Origin: Actinomycetales bacterium
GTDB lineage: Bacteria; Actinomycetota; Actinomycetes; Actinomycetales; Microbacteriaceae
DNA: 64,000 bases
Direction of reading: 5' to 3'
NCBI GenBank assembly: GCA_015655415.1
Contig: JAATFB010000022.1
Span: 1-64,000 of the forward strand
The position numbers were made by a program, and so were the translations under genes. This document shows, piece after piece, positions 46,358-55,569 of the stretch. The first letter of the stretch is position 1, and the number at the start of each line of letters is the position of its first letter. The notes under the pieces were generated by a model that saw only the letters and a program-made list of their open reading frames with translations, did no database searches and was not told where the DNA came from.

Positions 46358-48487
46358 TCAGCGCGCGACCCGGCGCGCCGCCGCCAGGCCCTCGGCGGTC
46401 GCGCGCACGGCATCCACCGCCGTGGCGTCCCTCGCACCCCCCACCAGCTCGAAACGGATGCCGGCGTCGGCCAGCTCCGCAGCGAGGGGCGCGTGGCGCT
46501 CCTGGCCGGCACACACGACGACGGTGGCGGCCGGCAGCAGCGACGGCTCTCCGTCGCGTTCGATCAGCACGCCGTCGGGGGTGATCCGCCGGTAGCGCAC
46601 GCCGGAGATCATCGAGACGCCGGCGTCTCGCAGGGCCCCGAGCACCACCCAGCGGGCCGTGATGCCGATCCCCGTGCCGAACTTGCCGGAACGGCGAAGC
46701 ACCGTGACCTCCGCCCCCGGGAACAGCCTTCGCCCCCTCGTGCGGTTCGCCCACGCCGCCCGCTCCGACTCCAGCAGATCGGAGCGCCAGGGCAGGCCGA
46801 AACGCTCGCCGAACCGCGCGGCGCGCTCGACGGCGTCCGCGGGCTCGACCAGCATCGTGGCCACGTCCACGCCGATGCCGCCGCCGCCGACGATCACCAC
46901 TGGGCCCGCGGGGACGCCGTGGCGGATCGCGGTCTCGTAGTCCAGCACGTGGGGCAGGTCGGCGCCGGGGACCTCGAGGGGCCGGGGGCGCACGCCGGAG
47001 GCGAGGATCACCCCGTCGAAGCCCGCCAGGTCCCGTGCGGTCGCCGTCGTTCCCAGCAGCACGCGCGCACCCAGCCGGTCCAGCTCGATCGCGGCGGCGC
47101 GCGGCGTGGCGGCGTAGTCCTCCTTGCCGGGGATGCGGGCGGCGAGCGCGAACTGGCCGCCCAGCGCCGGCGCAGACTCGAAGAGCGTCACCGCGTGTCC
47201 GCGGCGCGCGAGGTCGAGCGCCGCGGACATGCCCGCCGGGCCGCCGCCGACGACCGCCACCGCCGAACGGACGCCGACGGTGCCGAACGGATGCTCCGCC
47301 TCGCGGCCGGCCCGCGGGTTGACGAGGCAGGAGACCGGCAGCGAGACCAGCGAGCGGTCGATGCACGCCTGATCGCATCCGATGCACGTGTTCACCGCGG
47401 CGAAGTCCGCCCGCCGGGAGCGCGCGAGGATGCGCGGGTCGGCGAGGAACGGCCGGGCGAGAGCGACCGCGTCGAGGGTGCCGCGGCCGAGCGCGAGCTC
47501 CACGTCGCGCAGGTCGGTGAACCGGTTGCTCGCGATCACGGCGGCCGGCGACCCGACGGCGCGCAGCGCGGCCGAGATGCGCTCAGCGGCCGCCAGCCAC
47601 GCCCCGTGCGGCACGGATGCCTGCACCGTGGGCACCCGCGACTCGTGCCAGCCGATCCCCACGCTGATCGCGTCGGCGCCGCAGCCGGCCAGCCGGGCCG
47701 CCAGACGTGCGTACTCGGCGGGTTCGGGCGCGCCGGGCATCAGGTCGTCGCCGGAGATCCGCACGATGAGCGGCAGCGTGCCCACCGACGCCCGCACCGC
47801 GCGCACGACCTCGACGGCGAACTGCGAACGCCGTTCGGCGTCGCCGCCCCACTCGTCCTCGCGCAGATTGGTCACCGGGGAGCAGAACTGGTTGATGAGG
47901 TAGCCCTCGGAGGCCATCACCTCGACGGCGTCGAAGCCCAGCCCCGCTGCGCTGGACGCCGCGTCGGCGAAGGCGGCGACTGTCTGCGACACCTCCTCCG
48001 AGGTGAGAGCGCGCGGCACGGCGCCGCGCGCCGCCGCCCATGGCACCGCCGAGGGCGCGACCGGCTGCAGGGCGGCGCCGTCGGCATCCACGAGGCCGTC
48101 CAGCAGTGCGTACCGGCCGGCATGGAACAGCTGGGCGCAGATACGCCCACCCGCATCGTGCACGGCGTCCACGGCGGCGCGCAGCCGCCGGAGCACCGTG
48201 GGCTCGGTGAGCACGGCGTAGTCGGGGCCGCCCCTGCCGGCCGAGGTCACGGCGAGGCCGCCCGTGACGATCAGCGCCGCACCGCCCTGCACCCGCTCGC
48301 GATAGAACGCGGCGAGCGCCTCCCCCCCGTCGTCCCGCATCTCCAGGCCGGTGTGCATGCTGCCGACGACGACTCGGTGCGGCAGTCGCAGCGTGCCCAG
48401 CGACCAGGGCGAGAACGTGCGGGGAAGGCCGGGCGAGGCCACCGGCGGTCCGCTGCCCCAGCCCGTTCCGCGTGGCTCGGCGGTCAC
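46358..48487 (-). CDS. 2,4-dienoyl-CoA reductase-like FMN/FAD iron-sulfur flavoenzyme
   Basis: 709 residues, fourth gene of the putative CHC-CoA operon. The N-terminal OYE-like FMN barrel ([54 protein letters not shown]) is followed by the 4Fe-4S motif [20 protein letters not shown] at about 365-385 and a FAD/NAD part ([39 protein letters not shown]). This is the FadH layout, used to reduce conjugated double bonds of acyl-CoA esters. The GTG start (48485-48487) lies within the stop of the SDR gene, so the track start at 49441 is wrong. In this context the substrate is likely a cyclic dienoyl-CoA; that is inference. Confidence 0.85.
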   Translation of the reverse strand: MTAEPRGTGWGSGPPVASPGLPRTFSPWSLGTLRLPHRVVVGSMHTGLEMRDDGGEALAAFYRERVQGGAALIVTGGLAVTSAGRGGPDYAVLTEPTVLRRLRAAVDAVHDAGGRICAQLFHAGRYALLDGLVDADGAALQPVAPSAVPWAAARGAVPRALTSEEVSQTVAAFADAASSAAGLGFDAVEVMASEGYLINQFCSPVTNLREDEWGGDAERRSQFAVEVVRAVRASVGTLPLIVRISGDDLMPGAPEPAEYARLAARLAGCGADAISVGIGWHESRVPTVQASVPHGAWLAAAERISAALRAVGSPAAVIASNRFTDLRDVELALGRGTLDAVALARPFLADPRILARSRRADFAAVNTCIGCDQACIDRSLVSLPVSCLVNPRAGREAEHPFGTVGVRSAVAVVGGGPAGMSAALDLARRGHAVTLFESAPALGGQFALAARIPGKEDYAATPRAAAIELDRLGARVLLGTTATARDLAGFDGVILASGVRPRPLEVPGADLPHVLDYETAIRHGVPAGPVVIVGGGGIGVDVATMLVEPADAVERAARFGERFGLPWRSDLLESERAAWANRTRGRRLFPGAEVTVLRRSGKFGTGIGITARWVVLGALRDAGVSMISGVRYRRITPDGVLIERDGEPSLLPAATVVVCAGQERHAPLAAELADAGIRFELVGGARDATAVDAVRATAEGLAAARRVAR

Positions 48488-49317
48488 TCGCTCTTCGCGG
48501 CCGGTCCGTAGACCGCCTGCCGCAGCTCTCCGCTGGTGTCGGACCAGAACGGCGGAGCGACCACCGTGAGCCCGCCGTCGACGGTGATGGTCTGACCGGT
48601 GATGTAGCCGGCGTTCTCCCCGAGCAGGAACTCCACGGCCGATGCCATGTCGTCCGCCGTGCCGGGGCGGCCGAGCGGGATCTTCTCGACGACGCTGCCC
48701 ATCGGCGCCATCCCCGGGACTCGCTGGTAGAAGTACTCCAGCGAGTCGGTGTCGATCAGGCCGCCGTTCACCGCGTTGACCGTGATGTCGCGGGGACCGA
48801 ACTCCGTCGCCATGAACTTCACATAGGTCTCCACGGCGGCCTTCGCGGCACCCAGCGAGGCGTATGTCGGAAACGCCCGCAACGAGCCGTAGCTCGTCAC
48901 GGCGACGATGCGCCCGCCTCGGTCGCCCATCAGGTCGACGGCGCGTTGCGCCCCGAGCACGAAGGAGCGCACGTTCATGGCCCAGTTGCGGTCGAGGTGG
49001 TGCAGCCTCAGGCCCGAGATCGGCTTGAACGCGCTCGCCGCGGCGTTGGCGACGAACGCGTCCAGTCGTCCGTAGCTGGCGTTGATGGCCTCGAACAGCG
49101 CGTCGATGTCGGCCGGCTCCTCGATGTCGGCCTGCACGGCGATCCCGCCGCCGCCGGCCTCGCGCATCTGGCGCACCACCTCCTCCGCGAGCTCCGCGTT
49201 TTTCTTGTAGTTGACGACGACGTGCTCGCCCTTGCGGGCGAGCTTCATCGCCAGGACGCGCCCGATGCCGCGCGAGCTGCCGGTGATCAGGGTGACACGG
49301 GGGGTGTCGGAGGTCAT
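48484..49317 (-). CDS. SDR-family enoyl reductase, ChcA-like
   Basis: 277 residues starting MTSDTPRVTLITGSSRGIGR (ATG 49315-49317). The Rossmann NADP motif is GSSRGIG; the NAA(A) segment is FVANAAASAF; the active region SYGSLRAFPTYASLGAAKAAVE has a Tyr-x6-Lys spacing, as in FabL-type enoyl reductases, not the usual Tyr-x3-Lys. It ends GQTITVDGGLTVVAP. ChcA, the 1-cyclohexenylcarbonyl-CoA reductase of the Streptomyces collinus CHC-CoA pathway, is a similar-sized SDR and performs three reductions in that pathway. Stop overlaps the FadH-like gene start. Assignment as ChcA is likely from context but not proved. Confidence 0.8.
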   Translation of the reverse strand: MTSDTPRVTLITGSSRGIGRVLAMKLARKGEHVVVNYKKNAELAEEVVRQMREAGGGGIAVQADIEEPADIDALFEAINASYGRLDAFVANAAASAFKPISGLRLHHLDRNWAMNVRSFVLGAQRAVDLMGDRGGRIVAVTSYGSLRAFPTYASLGAAKAAVETYVKFMATEFGPRDITVNAVNGGLIDTDSLEYFYQRVPGMAPMGSVVEKIPLGRPGTADDMASAVEFLLGENAGYITGQTITVDGGLTVVAPPFWSDTSGELRQAVYGPAAKSE

Positions 49318-49361
49318 GGGGGTCTGTGCTCCTGTCGTGCTCGGATGCTGGTCGTCGGCGG

Positions 49362-50513
49362 TCAGACTCGTCCGGTGAGGACGGCGCGGGCGACGACGAG
49401 CTTCTGGATCTCGTTCGTGCCCTCCTCGAACCGCTGGGCACGGGCGTCGCGGTAGACGCGCTCGATGGGATTGCGCTTCCAGTAGCCCTGGCCGCCGTGG
49501 ATCTGCAACGCCTTGTCGGTGACGCGGGTCAGCATGTCGACCGCCACCATCTTCGACGCGCTGGAGAGCACGTCGGCGTGGGGCGCACCGTCCTCGTACG
49601 CCCTGGCGGCCTCCAGCACGAGGGCCCTGGCGGCCTGGATGTCCGCGTAGTTCTCGGCGAGGAAGAACTGGATGGCCTGTCGTTCGGCGATCTTCCTGCC
49701 GAACGTCTCCCTGCGCTGCGCGTACTGCACGGCGAGCTCTTGCGCCCGCTCGGCGAGCCCCACGCAGCTCATCGCCACGGAGACCCGGCTCGGCAGCAGG
49801 AACCCGCCCAGCAGCACCTCCAGTCCCTGGCCCTCCTCGCCGACGCGGTTCGGGACCGGCACGGGGGTGTCGTGGAAGCGCAGGATCGCGTGGTCCGTGC
49901 CGTGCACGCCCATCGTCTGGGAGTCGTCGATCACCTCGGCGCCGGGCAGACCGGTGTTGGGCACCATGATGGCGAGCGTGCCCTCCTTGCCGCTGCTGCC
50001 CTCCAGCCTGGCCCCGAGCAGCCACCAGTCGCACGTGACGCCGAACGTGATCAGATGCTTCTCGCCGTTCAGGTAGTACGTGTCGCCCTCGCGACGCACC
50101 GTCGTGCGCAGGTCCGCGCCGGTGCCCGCCGTGGCCTCCGTGAGAGTGAAGGCGACGAGCTTCTCCCCCTTCACCGACGGTACGACGAACCTCTCGCGCT
50201 GCTCGTCGGTCATGAACGGGTCCATGGCGCGCCAGGTGCCGTTGATGACGTGCACGAGCATGCGGATCGACGCGTGCGAGCGGGAGAAGATCTCCATCAG
50301 CTCCAGGTAGCGGGAGAACGGTATCCCCCGGCCGCCGAGCCTCTCCGGGGCGGCCAGGCTCAGGTATCCGCGGTCCCGCAGCTCGCCGAACAGCTCGCCC
50401 GGCACGGAGCCCGTGTCCTCGATCCGTTGCGCGTAGTCCTCTCCGGGGCCGGCGACCCACGCGGCGATCTCGCTCCTGAGCGCCTCGAACCCCTCGTCGA
50501 CGGGCTGCGTCAT
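49362..50513 (-). CDS. Acyl-CoA dehydrogenase, short-chain type
   Basis: 383 residues, start MTQPVDEGFEALRSEIAAWV (ATG 50511-50513, overlapping the upstream stop as ATGA). Fold and motifs: RDRGYLSLAAPERLGGRGIPF, VAFTLTEATAGTGADLRTTV (flavin contact), FGRKIAERQAIQFFLAENYADI, LQIHGGQGYWKRNPIERVYRD and FEEGTNEIQKLVVAR, with the catalytic Glu in FEEGTNEI. In the shikimate-to-CHC-CoA route an acyl-CoA dehydrogenase homologue is encoded beside chcA. A 44-bp gap to the SDR gene. The direction of the reaction here is unknown. Confidence 0.87.
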   Translation of the reverse strand: MTQPVDEGFEALRSEIAAWVAGPGEDYAQRIEDTGSVPGELFGELRDRGYLSLAAPERLGGRGIPFSRYLELMEIFSRSHASIRMLVHVINGTWRAMDPFMTDEQRERFVVPSVKGEKLVAFTLTEATAGTGADLRTTVRREGDTYYLNGEKHLITFGVTCDWWLLGARLEGSSGKEGTLAIMVPNTGLPGAEVIDDSQTMGVHGTDHAILRFHDTPVPVPNRVGEEGQGLEVLLGGFLLPSRVSVAMSCVGLAERAQELAVQYAQRRETFGRKIAERQAIQFFLAENYADIQAARALVLEAARAYEDGAPHADVLSSASKMVAVDMLTRVTDKALQIHGGQGYWKRNPIERVYRDARAQRFEEGTNEIQKLVVARAVLTGRV

Positions 50514-53500
50514 GCGTTCTCCTTCTTGCCCGCGGAGCCGGCCTCCACCAAGGCTGCGGCGCGCTCGCGCAGGATGTTCTTCTGGATCTTCCCCACCACG
50601 TTGCGCGGCAGTGCGTCGACGAGCTCGACGCGTTCCGGCCAGTAGTACTTCGACGTTCCGTGGCGGCCGAGATAATCCTGCACCTCGGCGAGCGTCAGGG
50701 GCGAATCGGCCAGCGCGGGGACGACGAAGGCGCAGGCGCGCTCGCCGAGCCGCGGGTCGGGCATGGCCACGATGGCGACATCGGTCACCTTCGGGTGCTG
50801 GTAGAGCAGGTTCTCGATCTCGACCACAGGGATCTTCTCGCCCCCGCGGTTGATGACGTCCTTCACCCGTCCCGTGAGGTGCAGGAACCCGGCCTCGTCC
50901 AGGTACGCGAGGTCGCCGGTGCGATACCAGCCGTCCTCGGTGAAGACGTCCGCGGTGAGGTCGGGGCGCTCCAGGTAGCCGCGGAACACGGTGGGCGAGC
51001 GCAGCTCGTAGTTGCCCTCGACGCCCACTCCTACCTCGATCCCGTCGTCGTCCACGATGCGGATGTCCACGCCCGGCAGCGCGCGGCCGTCGCTGCCCCA
51101 GGCGTCCTCCGGGCGGTCGTCGGGCGAGGCCAGCGTTCCCAGGCAGGTCTCGGTGGTGCCGAACGCGCCCAGCACGCACGTGCCCAGCACGCGTGTGGCG
51201 CGCTCCGCCAGCGCACGCGGCACGGCGGCCCCGGTGGCGACGAAGATGCGCAGGCTCTCCGGCGCCGAGGCGCCGCCCTCGACACGGTCGACGAGGTCGG
51301 AGAGGAACGGGGTGGCCGCCTGGACGAACGTGGCACCGGCCTGGCCGAACGCCCGCCGCAGCGCCACGTCGGGGTCCCAGACCGGCTGGATGACGACCGC
51401 CACCCCGAGCCGCCATGCCAGCAGCATCCCGTAGAGGAACCCGGTCTGATGGGCGAGCGGCGAGGGCACGTAGATGCGATCGCGTTCGCCCAGCCCGAGG
51501 TGGCGCGCCTCCATGGCGGTGGCCAGCCCCAGACTGCGGTAGGTGTGCTGCACGCCCTTGGGCTCGCCGGTCGTGCCGGAGGTGAAGAGCAGCTGGCAGT
51601 TGTCGTCGGGTCCCGGCGACGCGGCGGCGATGGCGTCCCGGTCGACGGTCACCGCTGCCAGCGCCACGTCATAGTACCGCCACGTCCACTCGGTGGCACG
51701 GGCGTTCTCCACCGCGTCGCGCGGGATGGGCGGGATCACCACCGATGCGTCGGCACCGTGCCGGTGGTCGCTGCGGATCACCACGACGTGCTCGATCGCA
51801 AGCCGCCGACCCTGCACGTCGGCCTCGTCGATCGCCGCGAGCAGCTCGACGACGGGCTGCCTGCTGCGGAAGTAGTTCGGCAGGAACATCACCCGCGCAC
51901 GCGACCGCGCCAGGGTCATCGCCGTCTCCCGCGGACCGAACACCGGCATGATCGGGGTGACGACGGCTCCGACCCGCATGACGCCCAGGGCGATCGCGAT
52001 GAACTCGCTCCAGTTGGGCAGCTGGACGGCGACCGCCTCGCCACGCCGCACGCCGAGGTCGAGCAGCAGCGCGGCCACCTTGTCCGCCTCCTCGTCCAAC
52101 TCGCGCCAGGACAGCGCCGTCGTCGCATGACCGTCGACCTCCAGCACGGCCGGCTCCTGCGGCGCGCGCGCCACGCTGGCCGCGACGGCCTCGGTGAGCA
52201 TCAGCGGGGCCGCCGCATCGGTGAGCACGGCCTGCACCTCGTCGGCGGAGGTGGCAGGCACCTCCGGCTCCTCCTCGACCGCGGCGGACCCGACGCTCAT
52301 GCTCAGGCCGATGCCGTTCATCTCGTCGAGGAACATGGGGTAGGAGATGCGGTAGGCACGTGGGTAGGTCAGGGTCGAGGTCCCGGACGCGCGCGTGGCC
52401 GCGACCGCCAGCGCCATGAGCACGCGGTGGTCGTTGAACGACGACATCGTCGCTCCCGTCAGCGCGTCGACGCCGGTGATCCGCAGCTCGTCGGGATCCT
52501 GCTCAAGCCGTCCGCCCATCCGGTTGAGCTGCAGCATCGCCGCCACGCGGTCCGACTCCTTCAGCCGGATGTGCCGCACGTTGTACAGCCGCGAGGTCCC
52601 CTCGGCGAACGTCGCCAACGTGGACAGCACCGGGAGCAGGTCGGGAATCGGCCCGCAGTCCACATCTAGCGGCGCGAGGGCCAGTCCCTCGTGCGCGATG
52701 CGCACGAAGCCGGTCGACTCGTCCCGGGTCATGGGCACGCCCATCCTGGCGGCAAGATCCAGGAACTCGGCCTCCGGGTGATCCGTCTCCGCGGCCCGTG
52801 TGGCGGACAGGCCGCGGAACAGCACGTCTCCGGGATGTATGGCCGCGGCCGCGATGCCGAACGCCGCGGAGCCGATGTCGGGAGGGATGCGGTAGTCGGC
52901 CGCGCTCGCCGTCTGTCCCGCAGGCACGTGATAGGTGAGCCAGTCGTCGGAGACGTCGACGCGGAGTCCGAACATGCGCATCATCCGCACGGTGAGGTCG
53001 ACGTAGGGCTGCTCGTTGAGGGCGCCGCCGGTGACGTGGATGGTGGTGTCCGTCTGCGCGAACGGAGCGAGCAGCAGCAGGCCGCTGACCCACTGCGAGA
53101 GGGTTCCGGCGATCGAGACGTCGCCACCGCGCGGCCGCCGCGGCTGGACGGTGATCGGCGGACAGTCGTCGGTGCTCTCCAGCTCGACGCCCAGCTGTCG
53201 CAGCGAGTCGAGGAGGGCCTTGATCGGCCGGCGGCGGAAGTACTTCATGCCGGTCAGCGTGATCGGCCTGTCGGCGAGCGCCGCCAGACCGGTCATGAAG
53301 TAGAGGGTGGTGCCGCTGGATCCCACGTTCAACAGCCCGTCGGGGCCGCTCGAGCCGCGTTCGACCACGTCGGAGGCACGATAGCGGCCACCGACGCCTT
53401 CCACGACGTAGCTGTCGCCGACGACGTCGATCCGCGCACCGAGCGCGCGCAGCACGCTCACGGTCCACTCGATCTGCCTCGTCGACGAGAGGCCGGAGAT

Positions 53501-53620
53501 CACGCTCGTGCCCTCGGCCAGCGACGCCAGCACCAGGGCGCGATGGGCGTGGTACTTGGAGACCGGGATGTCGAGCTCGCCGTACAGCCGGTCCTGGGTT
53601 CCTTCAACGATCAGTCGCAT
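50510..53620 (-). CDS. Fusion of EPSP-synthase-like domain and AMP-dependent acyl-CoA ligase
   Basis: A single 1036-residue frame. Residues 1 to about 430 resemble AroA: GELDIPVSKYHAHRALVLAS, NVGSSGTTLYFMTGL, LSQWVSGLLLLAPFAQ, IPPDIGSAAFGIAAAA with the catalytic Asp, IRLKESDRVAAM and SSFNDHRVLMALA. The normal PGSKS and GNAGTAMR loops are altered, so it may not be a housekeeping EPSP synthase. After an acidic linker, residues about 470-1030 are an ANL ligase: LLFTSGTTGEPKGVQHTYRS (about 675), GAFGTTETC, YRTGDLAYL, GRVKDVINRGGEK and PRNVVGKIQKN with the catalytic Lys. First gene of a tightly overlapped operon. In Streptomyces the two functions are separate CHC-CoA genes; fusion here supports the pathway call. 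Confidence 0.83.
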   Translation of the reverse strand: MRLIVEGTQDRLYGELDIPVSKYHAHRALVLASLAEGTSVISGLSSTRQIEWTVSVLRALGARIDVVGDSYVVEGVGGRYRASDVVERGSSGPDGLLNVGSSGTTLYFMTGLAALADRPITLTGMKYFRRRPIKALLDSLRQLGVELESTDDCPPITVQPRRPRGGDVSIAGTLSQWVSGLLLLAPFAQTDTTIHVTGGALNEQPYVDLTVRMMRMFGLRVDVSDDWLTYHVPAGQTASAADYRIPPDIGSAAFGIAAAAIHPGDVLFRGLSATRAAETDHPEAEFLDLAARMGVPMTRDESTGFVRIAHEGLALAPLDVDCGPIPDLLPVLSTLATFAEGTSRLYNVRHIRLKESDRVAAMLQLNRMGGRLEQDPDELRITGVDALTGATMSSFNDHRVLMALAVAATRASGTSTLTYPRAYRISYPMFLDEMNGIGLSMSVGSAAVEEEPEVPATSADEVQAVLTDAAAPLMLTEAVAASVARAPQEPAVLEVDGHATTALSWRELDEEADKVAALLLDLGVRRGEAVAVQLPNWSEFIAIALGVMRVGAVVTPIMPVFGPRETAMTLARSRARVMFLPNYFRSRQPVVELLAAIDEADVQGRRLAIEHVVVIRSDHRHGADASVVIPPIPRDAVENARATEWTWRYYDVALAAVTVDRDAIAAASPGPDDNCQLLFTSGTTGEPKGVQHTYRSLGLATAMEARHLGLGERDRIYVPSPLAHQTGFLYGMLLAWRLGVAVVIQPVWDPDVALRRAFGQAGATFVQAATPFLSDLVDRVEGGASAPESLRIFVATGAAVPRALAERATRVLGTCVLGAFGTTETCLGTLASPDDRPEDAWGSDGRALPGVDIRIVDDDGIEVGVGVEGNYELRSPTVFRGYLERPDLTADVFTEDGWYRTGDLAYLDEAGFLHLTGRVKDVINRGGEKIPVVEIENLLYQHPKVTDVAIVAMPDPRLGERACAFVVPALADSPLTLAEVQDYLGRHGTSKYYWPERVELVDALPRNVVGKIQKNILRERAAALVEAGSAGKKENA

Positions 53621-53856
53621 AGATCACTTTCGCCTGTGTCCGCCCGGCCGACGCGCCCTCGGTCACATGCGACGTGGGGTCATCGGTCGTGGCGTGTGTG
53701 CCTCGCCGCGGAGTGGGCCTGCCCGGATCGCGCCTGCGTGTCCCGGACCGCCCCCGTGGCGAACGCTAGGCTAGCGGGCGGAGACCGATTAGGTGGACCA
53801 TTCCGCGGAATTCCGTTGGGGTCGCACGGCCGCGACGGCGCATGGAGGGGGCGAAC

Positions 53857-54990
53857 ATGCGAATCGAGTTCGCGGAGTCCGCACGTTCCACGGTGGGCGT
53901 CGAGTGGGAGATCGCGCTCGTCGACCGCGACACGGGCGATCTCGTGCAGTCGGCCGACACGGTGCTCGCCGCGCTCGGACCGGGCGACGGCAGCGAGCAT
54001 CCTCAGATCACGCACGAGCTGCTGCTGAACACGGTGGAGCTCGTCAGCGGCGTGCACGAGCGGGTGCCGGACGCCGTCGCCGACCTGTCCGGCCTCATCG
54101 ATCTGGTGCGCAGCGTGACCGACCCGATGGGAGTCGAGCTGATGTGCGCGGGCACACATCCGTTCGCCCAGTGGTTCGACCAGAGGCCGACGCCCTCCGA
54201 ACGATACGACCACCTGCTCGAGCGCACCCAGTGGTGGGGCAGGCAGATGCTGATCTGGGGCGTGCACGTGCACGTCGGCGTCGAGAGACGCGACAAGGTG
54301 CTGCCCATCCTGAACGGCCTGCTCACCTACTACCCGCACCTGCAGGCGCTGAGCGCGTCCAGTCCGTTCTGGGCGGGCGTCGCGACCGGGTATGCGTCGA
54401 ACCGCGCGCTGATGTTCCAGCAGCTGCCGACGGCCGGCCTGCCCTGGCAGCTGCGGCGGTGGGAGGACTACGAGGGATACGTCGATGACCTCATCACGAC
54501 TGAGGTGATCCGCGACTACACCGAGGTGCGGTGGGACGTGCGACCGTCGCCGCACTGGGGCACCGTGGAGATGCGGGCCTGCGACGGCGTCTCCACGACG
54601 ACGGAGCTCGGGGCGCTGGCCGCGCTCATCCACTGCCTGGTGGAACGGATGTCGTCCCAGCTCGATCGCGGAGAGGTGCCGCTCGTGCTGCAGCCGTGGT
54701 TCGTGCGCGAGAACAAGTGGCGTGCGGCCCGATACGGGATAGACGCCGACATCATCCTGGGCCCGCAGGGCGCGCAGGGAAATGTGGCGGACGGCATCCG
54801 TTCGCTCGTGACCGAGCTCGCCCCGATCGCGGATCGACTCGGATGCCCTGAGGAGCTGGCCGACGTGGAGAGGATCCTCGACGCCGGAGTCAGCTACCAG
54901 CGCCAGCTCGCCGTCGCCGAGGCCAACGGCGGCAGCCTGCCCGCCGTCGTCTCATCGCTGGCGAAGGAGCTGCGCAACGGGCTTCGCTGA
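53857..54990 (+). CDS. Carboxylate-amine ligase, glutamate-cysteine ligase 2 (YbdK) family
   Basis: 377 residues from ATG 53857 (MRIEFAESARSTVGVEWEIA), chosen because GGAGGGGG lies just before it; the upstream ATG at 53842 overlaps that site. Motifs: VGVEWEIALVD, ITHELLLNTVELVSG, IWGVHVHVGVERRDKVLP, ASSPFWAGVATGYAS, WDVRPSPHWGTVEMRACDG and FVRENKWRAARYGIDAD. In E. coli YbdK has weak glutamate-cysteine ligase activity; the actinobacterial substrate is unknown since these bacteria mostly make mycothiol. Divergent from the CHC operon; a TAGGCT at 53768-53773 may be its -10. Confidence 0.88.
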   Translation: MRIEFAESARSTVGVEWEIALVDRDTGDLVQSADTVLAALGPGDGSEHPQITHELLLNTVELVSGVHERVPDAVADLSGLIDLVRSVTDPMGVELMCAGTHPFAQWFDQRPTPSERYDHLLERTQWWGRQMLIWGVHVHVGVERRDKVLPILNGLLTYYPHLQALSASSPFWAGVATGYASNRALMFQQLPTAGLPWQLRRWEDYEGYVDDLITTEVIRDYTEVRWDVRPSPHWGTVEMRACDGVSTTTELGALAALIHCLVERMSSQLDRGEVPLVLQPWFVRENKWRAARYGIDADIILGPQGAQGNVADGIRSLVTELAPIADRLGCPEELADVERILDAGVSYQRQLAVAEANGGSLPAVVSSLAKELRNGLR

Positions 54991-55569
54991 GTGCCGCTCG
55001 CATGTCCGGGCCGGGTCGCCGCCGCCCCGGCGGCCGCCCGGGAGCACGACGAGTCGCCGCGTCCGTGTCGAGTTGTCCGGCACGTCGCGATCCGTCCAGC
55101 ACGTCGCGAGTCGTCGACCACACGACGAGACGTCCGGCACGCCGCGATCCGTCGACCACACGACGAAGCCCCGAGCGCACAGGGAATCGTCGACCACACA
55201 GGGAACGGACACCCGTTCGATGTGCACTCGACGACTCGATGAGGATCCGACGACGCGATGACGACCCGACGACTCGACGGGGACCCGACCACTCGATGAG
55301 GGCTCGAGCGGACGACGAGTCATCGACCACACGGCGAGTCGTCGAGCGCACAGGGAATCGTCGACCACACAGAGAACGGACACCCGTTCGATGTGCACTC
55401 GACGACTCGATAAGGATCCGACGACGCGACGGGGACTCGACGACTCGATGACGATTCGACCACACAACGCGGACTCGACGACTCGATGACGACTCGACCG
55501 CTCGATGACGACTCGACCACTCGATGCGGACTCGACGGGCGGGACCGGGGCCGGGGCGAGCGGAGGCGG
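54991..55569. repeat. 579-bp repeat-rich intergenic region with an 86-bp direct repeat
   Basis: No gene is supported here. An 86-bp unit (GAGCGCACAGGGAATCGTCG...CGACGCGA) occurs at 55173-55258 and 55344-55429 with two visible mismatches. The surroundings are many degenerate copies of short palindromic words such as CGACGACTCGATGA, ACCACACGACGA and GACGACTCGACC, especially 55225-55535. The small ORFs on both strands (rich in RRVVDD or TTRRP) are low-complexity translations. It lies between convergent ybdK-like and ffh genes, so it could act as a transcription or chromosome-structure element, or be simple expansion of a repeat. Confidence 0.8.

Noticed and set aside
46223-48511. Plus-strand 762-residue ORF opposite the dienoyl-CoA reductase
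   Set aside because: The minus-strand gene has FMN, Fe-S and FAD motifs in order; the plus ORF is a shadow.
55073-55451. Small ORFs in the repeat tract
   Set aside because: They translate the repeated short DNA words in several frames and both strands, so they reflect repeat periodicity and not genes.
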